DNA of 64,000 nt from positions 23,834 to 87,833 of the forward strand of contig NJIE01000030.1 of the NCBI GenBank assembly GCA_002213445.1. The letters are read 5' to 3'. Numbering within the stretch: position 1 is the stretch's first letter; each line of letters starts with the position of its first letter. A program made the translations under genes and the position numbers. The notes beneath the pieces are model-generated. The model made no database searches, had not been told where the DNA came from, and saw nothing but the letters and a program-made list of their open reading frames with translations. Below are positions 46,405-55,732 of this stretch, in pieces. This stretch comes from Xenophilus sp. AP218F (GTDB lineage: Bacteria; Pseudomonadota; Gammaproteobacteria; Burkholderiales; Chromobacteriaceae).

Positions 46405-47901
46405 ATGCCCCAAGCCCTGCTTGCCGCATTGCCGCTCGCCATCGCCCTGGCCTGGCTGTTGCCCGTCCTGTGGCCCGGCCGCGGCTTGCAACGCCACTGG
46501 CTGGCGGCCGAAATCGCCGCGCTGGCCGGCGGCCTGTTGCTGCTTCCCCTGATCTTCCTGCCCGCGCCTGCGCCGTGGTTCGCCGCCGCGTGGCTGATGC
46601 AGGCGCTGATCCAGCTGCTGGGCTGGATGGTGTTGCGCTACTCGCGCCGCTATATGCAAGGCGAGCCGGGCCAGACCCGTTTCTTGCGCGCCATCGGCTG
46701 GCTGCTGGCGGCGGTGACGGTGGTGGTGCAAGCCAGCCATCTGGCGCTGATGGCGCTGGCCTGGATCGCTTGCAGCCTCGCCTTGCAGACGCTGCTGGCC
46801 TTTTACCCCGGCCGCCCGGCCGCGCGCCTGGCCGCGCGGCGCGAATGGCGCGCCAGCCGTCTGGCCGAGCTGCTGCTGCTGGGCGCGCTGCTGTTGTGGA
46901 CCGCGGCCGGCGGCAGTTTGAGCCTGCAAACCGGCGCGCCGTTCGTGCCGGCCGGCGGCGCAGAAGGCTGCGCGGCGGCGGCAGGCTTGTTGCTGGCCGC
47001 CGCGGTGGCGATCAAGACGGCCCAGCTGCCTTTCCACGGCTGGCTGACCCAGGTGATGGAAGCGCCCACGCCGATTTCCGCGCTGCTGCACGCCGGGGTG
47101 GTCAACTTGGGCGGCATGGTGCTGATCAAGGCCGCGCCGCTGTTGCAGGCCGCGCCGGCCGCCAGCCTGCTGCTGATGCTGTGGGGCGGGGCCAGCGCGC
47201 TGCTGTGCTGCCTGGTGATGCTTACCCGCATCAGCGTCAAGCTGCGTCTGGCCTGGTCCACCTGCGCGCAGATGGGTTTCATGCTGCTGGAAATCGGCAT
47301 GGGTTGGTACGCTCTGGCCCTGCTGCACCTGCTGGCGCACTCCTGCTACAAGGCCCACGCTTTCCTGCTGGCCGGCGAAACGGCGCGCGACAGCGCGGCG
47401 CGGCGCATGCTGGGCGCCGACCACGCCGACAGTCTGCCGGCTTATCTGGCGCGCGGGCTGCTGGCGGCGCTGCTGCTGGCCGCCTCGCAGTGGCTGTGGC
47501 AGCGCTGGATTCCGGCCGCGGCCTTGCCGCCGCTGTTCTGGCTGGCGATAGGCCTGGGCCTGGGCGTCTTGCTGCGCGGCTGGGCAGCTTGTTTGGCCGC
47601 GCTGGCCTTGAGCCAGGCTTACTTGCTGGCGCACGCGCTGGCGGCGCAGATCCTGCCGCTGCATGGTCCGACGCCGCCGGCGTGGGCGCAGGGCTTGCTG
47701 GCTGCGATGTTCCTGGCCGTCTTTCTGCTGCAGGGCTGGTTGCTGCGCCATCCGCAAGGCGAGCTGGCGCGCCGGGTCTATCCGCATGCCTTCGCAGGTT
47801 TCCACCTGGACGAGTGGTGGTGCATGCTTGGCCGCCGCCCGCGTCCGGCCGCCCCGATCCGCCTGAACTGGCCGCAACTGCAGGAGAGCCGCCGTGACTG
47901 A
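46405..47901 (+). CDS. dabB: DabB: NuoL-like membrane subunit of inorganic carbon transporter
   Basis: Inner-membrane protein of 498 residues with about 13 helices, in the proton-conducting transporter family shared with NuoL/MrpA. The conserved loop is KTAQLPFHGWLTQVMEAPTP (about 216), with LLHAGVVN after it. Coupled to DabA it is thought to drive vectorial CO2 hydration to bicarbonate with the cation gradient. It overlaps the dabA start by 8 bases, so the two are translated together. It could be mistaken for an orphan complex I subunit, but the dabA partner settles the assignment. Confidence 0.9.
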   Translation: MPQALLAALPLAIALAWLLPVLWPGRGLQRHWLAAEIAALAGGLLLLPLIFLPAPAPWFAAAWLMQALIQLLGWMVLRYSRRYMQGEPGQTRFLRAIGWLLAAVTVVVQASHLALMALAWIACSLALQTLLAFYPGRPAARLAARREWRASRLAELLLLGALLLWTAAGGSLSLQTGAPFVPAGGAEGCAAAAGLLLAAAVAIKTAQLPFHGWLTQVMEAPTPISALLHAGVVNLGGMVLIKAAPLLQAAPAASLLLMLWGGASALLCCLVMLTRISVKLRLAWSTCAQMGFMLLEIGMGWYALALLHLLAHSCYKAHAFLLAGETARDSAARRMLGADHADSLPAYLARGLLAALLLAASQWLWQRWIPAAALPPLFWLAIGLGLGVLLRGWAACLAALALSQAYLLAHALAAQILPLHGPTPPAWAQGLLAAMFLAVFLLQGWLLRHPQGELARRVYPHAFAGFHLDEWWCMLGRRPRPAAPIRLNWPQLQESRRD

Positions 47902-50266
47902 TCATCGACAAGCCATAGCCCGCGCCCTGGCCGCCATCGCGCCGGCCTGGCCGCTGGACAGCCTGGTGGCCAGTTCGCCCTACTGGGGCTTGCGCGACCT
48001 GTCTTTCCGCGCGGCCGCCGACGCGCTGCGCCAGGTGGCGGACAGCCCGCTGCATCTGCCGCAGGATGAGTATCTGGCGGCGTGGCGGGGCGGCGAAATC
48101 GGCCCCGTCGCGCTGGAAGCCGCGCTGCGCGAGGCCGGCTGGCGCGATGGCGCGCAGGCCTGGCTGGCGGCCGGGCTGGGCGAGGGCGATCCGCCTGCGT
48201 CGCCGCGCCTGCTGGCGGCCTGTCTGGGCGAAGCGGCGGGGCCGCTGGACGCGCAAAGCTGGACCGATGTCATCATCCAGCAGATCAGCCAGTATTGCGC
48301 CGCCTGGTTCGACCGCGATCAGGCCAACTGGCATCTTGACCATGAAGGCGGCTTTTACGCGGCCTGGCGGGAACAGGCTCGCCACCCGTACGGCCTGAGC
48401 GCGCGGCCCGAACGGCGCGAGCAAATCCGCCGCCGGGCCGAGCGGCTGCCCGAAACCGCGGAGGCCATGCTGGCCGCCGGCCTCGCTCAGTTGCAGCCGC
48501 AGCCGCAGTGGCTGACGCCCTGGCTGCAAGCCCTGCTGATGCGCAATAACGGCTGGGCCGGCTGGTGCGCCTATCTGGGCTGGCAGGCCGGCCTGCAAGG
48601 GAAAACGGATGGCCATCTGCGCGAGCTGCTGGCCATCCAGCTGGCCTGGGAATGCCTGCTCGACGACGGGGAGCGCGGCCCAGACAGCGTCTGGGCGGCC
48701 TGGCGGGGCGATTGGGCGGCGCGCCGGCGCTGCCAGGCCGATGCCCGCGGGCTGATCTGGCAACGCGCGCATGAATTGTCCTTGCATGCCCCGCTGCTCG
48801 AGGCGCTGTGCCGCGAACGCGCCGCGGAAGACGCTGCGGAAGACGCCGCGCGTCCCGCGCTGCAAGCCGTATTCTGCATCGACGTGCGCTCCGAACCGCT
48901 GCGCCGCGCCCTGGAGGAAACCGTCCCGGACAGCCGCAGCTACGGTTTCGCCGGCTTTTTCGGCCTGCCGCTGGCGTATCGCCTGTCTGACGGCGACGCC
49001 CAGCCGCGCCTGCCGGTGTTGCTGTCGCCGGGCTGGGCAGCGGGCGCGCCGTCTGCAGCCGGGCCCGCGGCGGCGCGGCGCGGCTGGCAGGCCTTGCAGC
49101 GCTCGCCGCTCTCGGGCTTCGCGCTGGTGGAAAGCGCCGGCCTTGGCAAACTGGCCGCCTTGCTGCGGCGCAGCCGGGCGCGCGCTTATCAGCCGGACTT
49201 GCCGCAACTCGACCCCTGGCTGACGCGGCGGAGCGCCCAAGCTGTGCCGCAAGACGGGCTGGGGCTGGAGCGGCGGGTGGAAATCGTTTCCGGTCTGCTG
49301 CCGGCCATGGGCCTGTCCGGCCCGCTGGCCCCGTGGGTGCTGCTGACGGGCCACGCCAGCCACGCCAGCAACAACCCGCAGGCGGCGGCGCTGCAATGCG
49401 GGGCTTGCGGCGGCCATGGCGGCCACCAGCATGCGCGGCTCCTGGCCGGCTGGCTGAATGATCCCGCGCTGCGCGCGCGGCTGGCGGAGCGAGGCCGGCC
49501 GATTCCCGCCGATACGGTATTCCTGCCGGCATTGCATCTGACGCACAGCGACGAAATCCTGCTGCTGGACATCGAGGCGCTGCCGGCGGACGCGCGCGCG
49601 CGGCTGCCTGGCTTGAGCGCGCAGTTGCAGGCGGCGTCGGCGCTGGCGCGCCATCGCCGCGCGCCGCAGGCGGGTTTCGCGCCGGAAGCGGACGACGCCA
49701 TCCTGCTGAAGAAAATGCGGCAGAAAGGCGACGACTGGGCGGAGACGCGGCCGGAGTGGGCGCTGGCCGGCAATGCGCTGTTCATCGCCGCGCCGCGCGC
49801 CAGGACGCGGGGTCTGGACCTGGGCGGCCGCGCCTTCCTGCACGAGTACGACTGGCGCGCCGACCCAGACGGCGCGGGGTTGCAGGCCATTCTGGCCGCG
49901 CCCATGGTGGTGGCGCACTGGATCAATATGCAGTACTTCGCTTCCACGGTGGACCCGCGCCGCTTCGGCAGCGGCAACAAGCTGCTGCACAATGTGGTGG
50001 GCGGCCGCATCGGCGTGTTCGAAGGCAATAGCGGCGATCTGCGCATCGGCCTCGCCTGGCAGTCGCTGCACGACGGCCAGCGGCTGCGCCACGCCCCGCT
50101 GCGGCTGGCGGCCTGCATCGACGCGCCGCCGGAGAAGCTGGCCGCCGCGCTGGCGGCGCAGCCCATTCCGCGCCAGCTGGCGGAAAACGGCTGGCTGCAC
50201 CTGTATTGCCTGCACGGCGACGCGCCGCTGCGCTGGCATGCCGACGGCGGGTGGCGACATGACTGA
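47894..50266 (+). CDS. dabA: DabA: zinc, beta-carbonic-anhydrase-like subunit (UPF0753/DUF2309)
   Basis: A peripheral cytosolic protein of 790 residues. Predicted zinc/active-site residues are Cys328 and Asp330 in FCIDVRSE, and the His and Cys of TGHASHASNN (487-490) and QCGACGGHGG (502-505). Together with DabB it accumulates bicarbonate. The start is GTG with AGGAGAG upstream, overlapping dabB. Its stop overlaps the start of a DUF6671-type gene by 8 bases. The length is at the short end for the family. In a heterotroph such a system likely feeds anaplerotic carboxylases rather than Rubisco. Confidence 0.91.
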   Translation: MTDHRQAIARALAAIAPAWPLDSLVASSPYWGLRDLSFRAAADALRQVADSPLHLPQDEYLAAWRGGEIGPVALEAALREAGWRDGAQAWLAAGLGEGDPPASPRLLAACLGEAAGPLDAQSWTDVIIQQISQYCAAWFDRDQANWHLDHEGGFYAAWREQARHPYGLSARPERREQIRRRAERLPETAEAMLAAGLAQLQPQPQWLTPWLQALLMRNNGWAGWCAYLGWQAGLQGKTDGHLRELLAIQLAWECLLDDGERGPDSVWAAWRGDWAARRRCQADARGLIWQRAHELSLHAPLLEALCRERAAEDAAEDAARPALQAVFCIDVRSEPLRRALEETVPDSRSYGFAGFFGLPLAYRLSDGDAQPRLPVLLSPGWAAGAPSAAGPAAARRGWQALQRSPLSGFALVESAGLGKLAALLRRSRARAYQPDLPQLDPWLTRRSAQAVPQDGLGLERRVEIVSGLLPAMGLSGPLAPWVLLTGHASHASNNPQAAALQCGACGGHGGHQHARLLAGWLNDPALRARLAERGRPIPADTVFLPALHLTHSDEILLLDIEALPADARARLPGLSAQLQAASALARHRRAPQAGFAPEADDAILLKKMRQKGDDWAETRPEWALAGNALFIAAPRARTRGLDLGGRAFLHEYDWRADPDGAGLQAILAAPMVVAHWINMQYFASTVDPRRFGSGNKLLHNVVGGRIGVFEGNSGDLRIGLAWQSLHDGQRLRHAPLRLAACIDAPPEKLAAALAAQPIPRQLAENGWLHLYCLHGDAPLRWHADGGWRHD

Positions 50267-51071
50267 ACGGCGCGCCGCCTTGCTCACCCGCCACGGCAAG
50301 CACGCCGCGATCGCCCCGGCGCTGGCCGGCATGGGCTGGGAACTGGCGCTGGTGGACAGTTTCGATACCGACAGCCTGGGCGCCTTCACCGGCGAAATCC
50401 CGCGCGCCGGCAACCAGCGCGACGCGGCGCTGGCCAAGGCCCGGCTGGCTTGCGAGCTGAGCGGGCTGCGTTACGGACTGGGCAGCGAAGGCAGCTTCGG
50501 CGGCGATCCCTGGCTGGGTAGCTGCGGCTGGGCCAACGAGCTGTTGCTCTGCTGGGACGCGGAGCGCCGCTACGCAGTGGAAGCCTGGGCAAGCGGCCCG
50601 GAAACCAATTTCCGCGACTGGACGCTGAGCGATTTGGCCGCCTTGCCGGACATCCTGCGCCAGGCCGGCTTCCCCGCGCATGGCCTGATCGTCGGTCGGC
50701 CCGGCGAGGCGGCTTTTCACAAGGACTTGGCCACTGAGGCGGCGCTGCGCGCGCATCTGGCGCGGCATCTGACTAACGGGCCGCTGCATCTGCAAAGCGA
50801 TATGCGCGCGCACCGCAATCCCACTCGCCTGGCGATGATAGAACGCTGCGCCCAGTCGCTGGCGCAGCGGCTGGCCTGCGCGTGTCCGGCGTGCGGCGCG
50901 CCGGGTTTCGGCGAGATCGCGCCGCTTCCGGGCGCGCCGTGCGAGGACTGCGGCGCGCCCACGCGCCAGCCTCGCGCCCGCCGCTGGCAATGCCCGCTTT
51001 GCCAGACCGCGCGCGAACAGAAGCTGACCGCGGCCGCGTCGCCGCAATACTGCGATCACTGCAATCCCTGA
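50259..51071 (+). CDS. DUF6671-type protein with C-terminal zinc ribbon, third gene of the dab operon
   Basis: A 270-residue cytosolic protein of unknown function. The N-terminal 190 residues contain TRHGKHAAIAPAL, VDSFDTDSLGAFTGEIPR, SEGSFGGDP and SGPETNFRDW, which I recall as DUF6671 features. The C-terminus is a double zinc ribbon with CPACG, CEDCG, CPLC and CDHC. The ATG overlaps the dabA stop by 8 bases, so translation is coupled to the carbon transporter. The conserved His, Asp, Glu and Ser look catalytic or ligand-binding, but no reaction can be assigned. It may be an accessory or maturation factor for DabA. Confidence 0.82.
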   Translation: MTERRAALLTRHGKHAAIAPALAGMGWELALVDSFDTDSLGAFTGEIPRAGNQRDAALAKARLACELSGLRYGLGSEGSFGGDPWLGSCGWANELLLCWDAERRYAVEAWASGPETNFRDWTLSDLAALPDILRQAGFPAHGLIVGRPGEAAFHKDLATEAALRAHLARHLTNGPLHLQSDMRAHRNPTRLAMIERCAQSLAQRLACACPACGAPGFGEIAPLPGAPCEDCGAPTRQPRARRWQCPLCQTAREQKLTAAASPQYCDHCNP

Positions 51072-51085
51072 ACCACAAGAGAGCC

Positions 51086-52051
51086 ATGAAGTCACTTAGC
51101 CCCACCCCGGACGGGCTGGACCAGGCCGCCGCGCTGCTGCGCGCCGGCGAGCTGGTCGCCGTTCCCACCGAAACCGTTTACGGCCTGGCGGCCGACGCCA
51201 CCCGGCCCGAGGCCGTGGCCGCCATCTTCCGCGCCAAGAACCGGCCGGCCGATCACCCGCTGATCGCGCACTTGCCCGGCCTTGAGCAACTGCATGAATG
51301 GGCCGCGCGCGTCCCGGACTGCGCCTGGCCGGTGATCGAACAGTTCTGGCCCGGCCCGCTGACCCTGGTGCTGCCTGCCAGCGACAAGGTGCCGGCCATC
51401 GTCAACGCCGGGCAAGACACGGTGGCTCTGCGCTGGTCCAGCCATCCGCTGCTGCAAGCTTTGCTGGACCGGCTGCGGCGGCCGGTAGCGGCGCCGTCGG
51501 CCAACCCGTTCTGTCGCATCAGCCCGACCTGCGCCGAGCATGTGCGCGCCCATCTGGCAGGCCGCATCGCCGCCGTGGTGGACGGCGGCCCGTGCGAAGT
51601 GGGCATCGAATCCACCATTCTGGACCTGAGCGGCGCGCGGCCGGCCATCCTGCGTCCCGGCGCGATCACCGCCGCCATGCTGGCGCCTTATCTGGATCTG
51701 GCGGAAGCCGGCGCGCCCGACGCGCCGCGGGTGCCCGGCAATCTGGCCTCGCACTACGCGCCGCGCCAACCGTGCTACCGGCTGGAAGCCGCCGAGGCGC
51801 AGGAACTGGCGGGCGACGCCGGCTGGCGTCGCGCCGCGGTGCTGGCCATCGAGCCGCCCGCCGGCCGCTGCGGCTGGTTCAAGCGCATGCCGTCTACGCC
51901 GGAGGGCTACGCGCGGGCGTTGTACGCCGCCCTGCACGAGGCCGACGCCAGCGGCTGCCGGGTGGTCTGGATCGTGCTGCCGCCCGATGAGGAGGCCTGG
52001 CGCGCGGTGCGCGACCGGCTGCGCCGCGCCGCCCGTCCCTTGTCCGGATAA
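51086..52051 (+). CDS. Sua5/YciO/YrdC-type threonylcarbamoyl-AMP synthase
   Basis: Makes threonylcarbamoyl-AMP from threonine, bicarbonate and ATP for the t6A37 modification of tRNA. It has 321 residues: a YrdC domain with PTETVYGLAADA, KNRPADHPLI, FWPGPLTLVLP and VAAPSANP, and a C-terminal Sua5 domain with the PGNLASHYAPRQP linker. Bicarbonate is a substrate, which gives an interesting link to the dabBA genes directly upstream (14-base gap after the DUF6671-type gene). The short YrdC/TsaC form probably also exists elsewhere; not visible here. Confidence 0.92.
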   Translation: MKSLSPTPDGLDQAAALLRAGELVAVPTETVYGLAADATRPEAVAAIFRAKNRPADHPLIAHLPGLEQLHEWAARVPDCAWPVIEQFWPGPLTLVLPASDKVPAIVNAGQDTVALRWSSHPLLQALLDRLRRPVAAPSANPFCRISPTCAEHVRAHLAGRIAAVVDGGPCEVGIESTILDLSGARPAILRPGAITAAMLAPYLDLAEAGAPDAPRVPGNLASHYAPRQPCYRLEAAEAQELAGDAGWRRAAVLAIEPPAGRCGWFKRMPSTPEGYARALYAALHEADASGCRVVWIVLPPDEEAWRAVRDRLRRAARPLSG

Positions 52052-52065
52052 GCAAGCCGGGGCGT

Positions 52066-52091
52066 AAAAAAACCCGCGCTCGCGCGCGGGT
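52066..52091 (-). terminator. Terminator after groEL
   Basis: On the minus strand CCCGCGC / GCGCGGG with a GCGA loop is followed by seven T. It lies 30 bases beyond the groEL stop. The A-run on the plus side is short, so it may also stop the dab operon transcript. Confidence 0.8.
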
Positions 52092-52120
52092 CAGAGACGA
52101 AAGAGGACCAGTCGGACGGA

Positions 52121-53740
<1,620 letters not shown>

Positions 53741-53766
53741 TTAACTCCTGTGATGAATGTAAGCAA

Positions 53767-54084
53767 TCAGGCAGCCTTGCGGCCGGATTCGGACACGCCT
53801 TCGATCACGCCGAAGACGTCTTCTTCGCGCAGCACCAGGTATTCCTGGTCGTCCAGCTTGACGGTCTGGCCGCCGTATTTGCCGAACAATACCTGGTCGC
53901 CCGCTTTCAGCTGCATCGGCAGCAGCGTGCCGTCCGCCAGGCGCTTGCCCGGGCCGACCGCCAGCACTTCGCCCTGCTCGGGCTTTTCGGCGGCGCTATC
54001 GGGGATGACGATGCCGGAAGCCGTCTGGCGGACCTTTTCGACCCGCTTGACGATAATCCGGTCGTGCAGAGGACGGATTTGCAT
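53767..54084 (-). CDS. groES: Co-chaperonin GroES
   Basis: 10-kDa lid of the GroEL cage. It has 105 residues, slightly longer than the usual 96-97 because of a C-terminal extension ([10 protein letters not shown]). It begins [16 protein letters not shown]; the mobile loop [14 protein letters not shown] (about 22-35) contacts GroEL. It precedes groEL by 29 bases. CAGGAGATTGAT precedes the ATG. A sigma-32-type promoter lies about 120 bases upstream; no CIRCE operator was found. Confidence 0.95.
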   Translation of the reverse strand: MQIRPLHDRIIVKRVEKVRQTASGIVIPDSAAEKPEQGEVLAVGPGKRLADGTLLPMQLKAGDQVLFGKYGGQTVKLDDQEYLVLREEDVFGVIEGVSESGRKAA

Positions 54085-54202
54085 ATCAATCTCCTGTTCG
54101 ATTCAGATCATTGGAAACGGTAGATGAGACCGGCCGGGCAGCGGCGCGAAAAGGCCCGCGCCGACCGGTCAAGCGCAGCCATGAAGGCTGACGGGTGACC
54201 AA

Positions 54203-54229
54203 GTAAGGGCGGGCCGAAAACTTTTCAAG
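54203..54229 (-). promoter_or_regulatory. Sigma-32-like heat-shock promoter of groES-groEL
   Basis: Minus strand: -35 CTTGAAA, 13-bp spacer, -10 CCCTTAC, close to the sigma-32 pattern. Transcription would start near 54197, about 113 bases before the groES ATG. Confidence 0.6.
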
Positions 54230-54238
54230 AGGTTTTTT

Positions 54239-54880
54239 TCAGACAGATCCGCCCGGGACAATGATGCGCTCGACGCGGCCGAAGCGGTATTCGGTTCGGG
54301 CCGCCTTGCCGCCTCGGCAGGGGCGCGGGGCGATCGGGCAGGGCGGCGCGCGCAGCCCTTCCGCGCCCAGGGTGTCGTCTTCGGCCAGTTCGCGCCACAG
54401 CCCGCCGTGGACGGGGCGGAACTGCCAGCGCACATAACCGCGGCGGGCGGCCAGCCTCATCAGCTCCGGGCTGTCCGGCGCTTCCGCCATGACGCTCTCC
54501 AGTCCATCCAGCGGCGGCAAGTCGCCAAACGCCTGGCGGCAGGCCAGCGCTTCGCCAGCGGCCGCGCCTATGGTGTTGCAGCCGCGCCGCTCGTCGCGCG
54601 ACAGGCTCCAGGCGCCCAGTCGCCAGGCCGCGTCCAGGATCTCCTCTTCCAGCAGCGAGAGCGCGTTCCAGCGGCGCGTCAGCTGCAGGGCGGACGCCGG
54701 AACTTGCCGGAAAGCCGCTTGGTCGGCGGGCGCGCGGCCGGAGTCTGTCTGGCGGAAGCCATGCCAATGCAGCATCAGCAGCAAGGGGGTATCGGGAAAA
54801 GGCACAGCGCTGACGCTGATCGCGAACAGCGGCAGGCGCATGTGACGGATCTGGGCGGACAAGGTATCGAACAATTCCAT
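54239..54880 (-). CDS. Uncharacterised protein
   Basis: A 213-residue soluble protein starting MELFDTLSAQIRHM; the start at 54880 has GGAGCG upstream, whereas the longer frame has none. I do not recognise the family. Hydrophobic beta-strand-like runs (LPLFAISVSAVPFP, LLLMLHWHGF) and a conserved-looking GGCN-type stretch (RRGCNTIGAAAGEALACRQ) are visible. It lies directly upstream of the groES promoter on the same strand; read-through into groES is possible. No function is assigned. Confidence 0.65.
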   Translation of the reverse strand: MELFDTLSAQIRHMRLPLFAISVSAVPFPDTPLLLMLHWHGFRQTDSGRAPADQAAFRQVPASALQLTRRWNALSLLEEEILDAAWRLGAWSLSRDERRGCNTIGAAAGEALACRQAFGDLPPLDGLESVMAEAPDSPELMRLAARRGYVRWQFRPVHGGLWRELAEDDTLGAEGLRAPPCPIAPRPCRGGKAARTEYRFGRVERIIVPGGSV

Positions 54881-54973
54881 GGCGACGCTCCATGACGAGG
54901 CATGCGAAGGCATGTTCTGATCATAAAAAGCCCGCCCGATATCGGCAAGGACGGGCATGCGCGCGCCGCTCGT

Positions 54974-55201
54974 CTAGCGCCAGCCTTGCAGCCATTGGGC
55001 CGCATCGCGCAACGCTCGCCACGGCAGCTGCCGCTGCCGGCGGGTGTGCACCGCCTCCAGCGTCACCGTCTCCACCGGTGCGTCGGGGGCGGGACGGCCC
55101 AGCGCCACCACCAGGAAATGCTTTTCCTTGTTTTGCGGCGCGGCGGCGGTCCATTTGCTCAGCAGCAGTTTTTCCGGATTGAGCCGCCTAGTTGTCGTCA
55201 C
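54974..55201 (-). CDS. Trp-rich small protein (TIGR02450-like)
   Basis: A 75-residue protein matching the pattern of the TIGR02450 family: NPEKLLLSKWTA near the start, NKEKHFLV, then TLEAVHTRR and LPWRALRDAAQWLQGW at the end. Function is unknown; the family commonly occurs beside photolyase/cryptochrome genes. The start is GTG at 55201, overlapping the end of the lipocalin gene by 14 bases. It is the last gene of the large light-type operon. Confidence 0.82.
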   Translation of the reverse strand: MTTTRRLNPEKLLLSKWTAAAPQNKEKHFLVVALGRPAPDAPVETVTLEAVHTRRQRQLPWRALRDAAQWLQGWR

Positions 55202-55724
55202 GGTCCTGCCTCACCCAGATGAGTTTCTCCGCCGGCACGCCCAGCCTGGCCGCCACCGCCAGCAGGGCGGGCCTGGCGGCCGCGGCGGGCTGCTTGTCGC
55301 GCGACAATAGCCACAGGTAATCCTGGTCTGGCCCGACCACTACCGCCCAGCGATAGCCGGGATCCAGCGCCGCGATGTGGTAGCCGCCGTAAAACGGCCC
55401 GAAGAACGACACCCGCAGCGAGCCGACGTCGGCCGCGCCGTTGAACCAGGCCTTGCCCACCGCCTCGCGCCAGCTGGCGGTGGCGGCGTCGTAGCCGCGA
55501 TTGACCACGCGGATGCTGCCGTCGGCATTGCGGCTGTAATCGGCGCTGACGGCTTGCAGGCCGCGCTCGAAGCGGTGATCGAGGCGGGCGATTTCATACC
55601 AGCGTCCCTGGTAGCGGTCCAGCTGGAAGCCCTGCGCCGGGATGATGCCGGGCGGCGGCGCGGTGTCGCAGCCGGCCAGGGGCAGCAGGGCCAGGGCGAA
55701 CAGCGCGAGATGTTTTTTCAGCAT
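55188..55724 (-). CDS. blc: Outer-membrane lipocalin, Blc type
   Basis: A bacterial lipocalin of 178 residues. A lipoprotein signal peptide ends in LPLAGC (Cys19), so it is lipid-anchored. The lipocalin GxW motif is YQGRWYEIARLDHRFERGL; the second conserved region GAADVGSLRVSFFGPFYGGY is typical. Blc binds lysophospholipids and fatty acids, which fits the lipid-modifying genes upstream. It starts eight bases after the photolyase stop. Confidence 0.92.
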   Translation of the reverse strand: MLKKHLALFALALLPLAGCDTAPPPGIIPAQGFQLDRYQGRWYEIARLDHRFERGLQAVSADYSRNADGSIRVVNRGYDAATASWREAVGKAWFNGAADVGSLRVSFFGPFYGGYHIAALDPGYRWAVVVGPDQDYLWLLSRDKQPAAAARPALLAVAARLGVPAEKLIWVRQDRDDN

Positions 55725-55732
55725 GATGTGCC

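Noticed and set aside
46405..47901. Orphan NuoL / Mrp antiporter subunit
   Set aside because: Coupled to dabA by overlap, which defines it as DabB.
47279..50437. 1052-codon open frame on the minus strand across dabB-dabA
   Set aside because: Shadow frame of real genes, rich in Arg, Ala and Pro, with no start signal.
54085..54238. CIRCE operator at groES
   Set aside because: No GAGTGCTAA-type inverted repeat present; the -35/-10 pattern fits sigma-32 instead.
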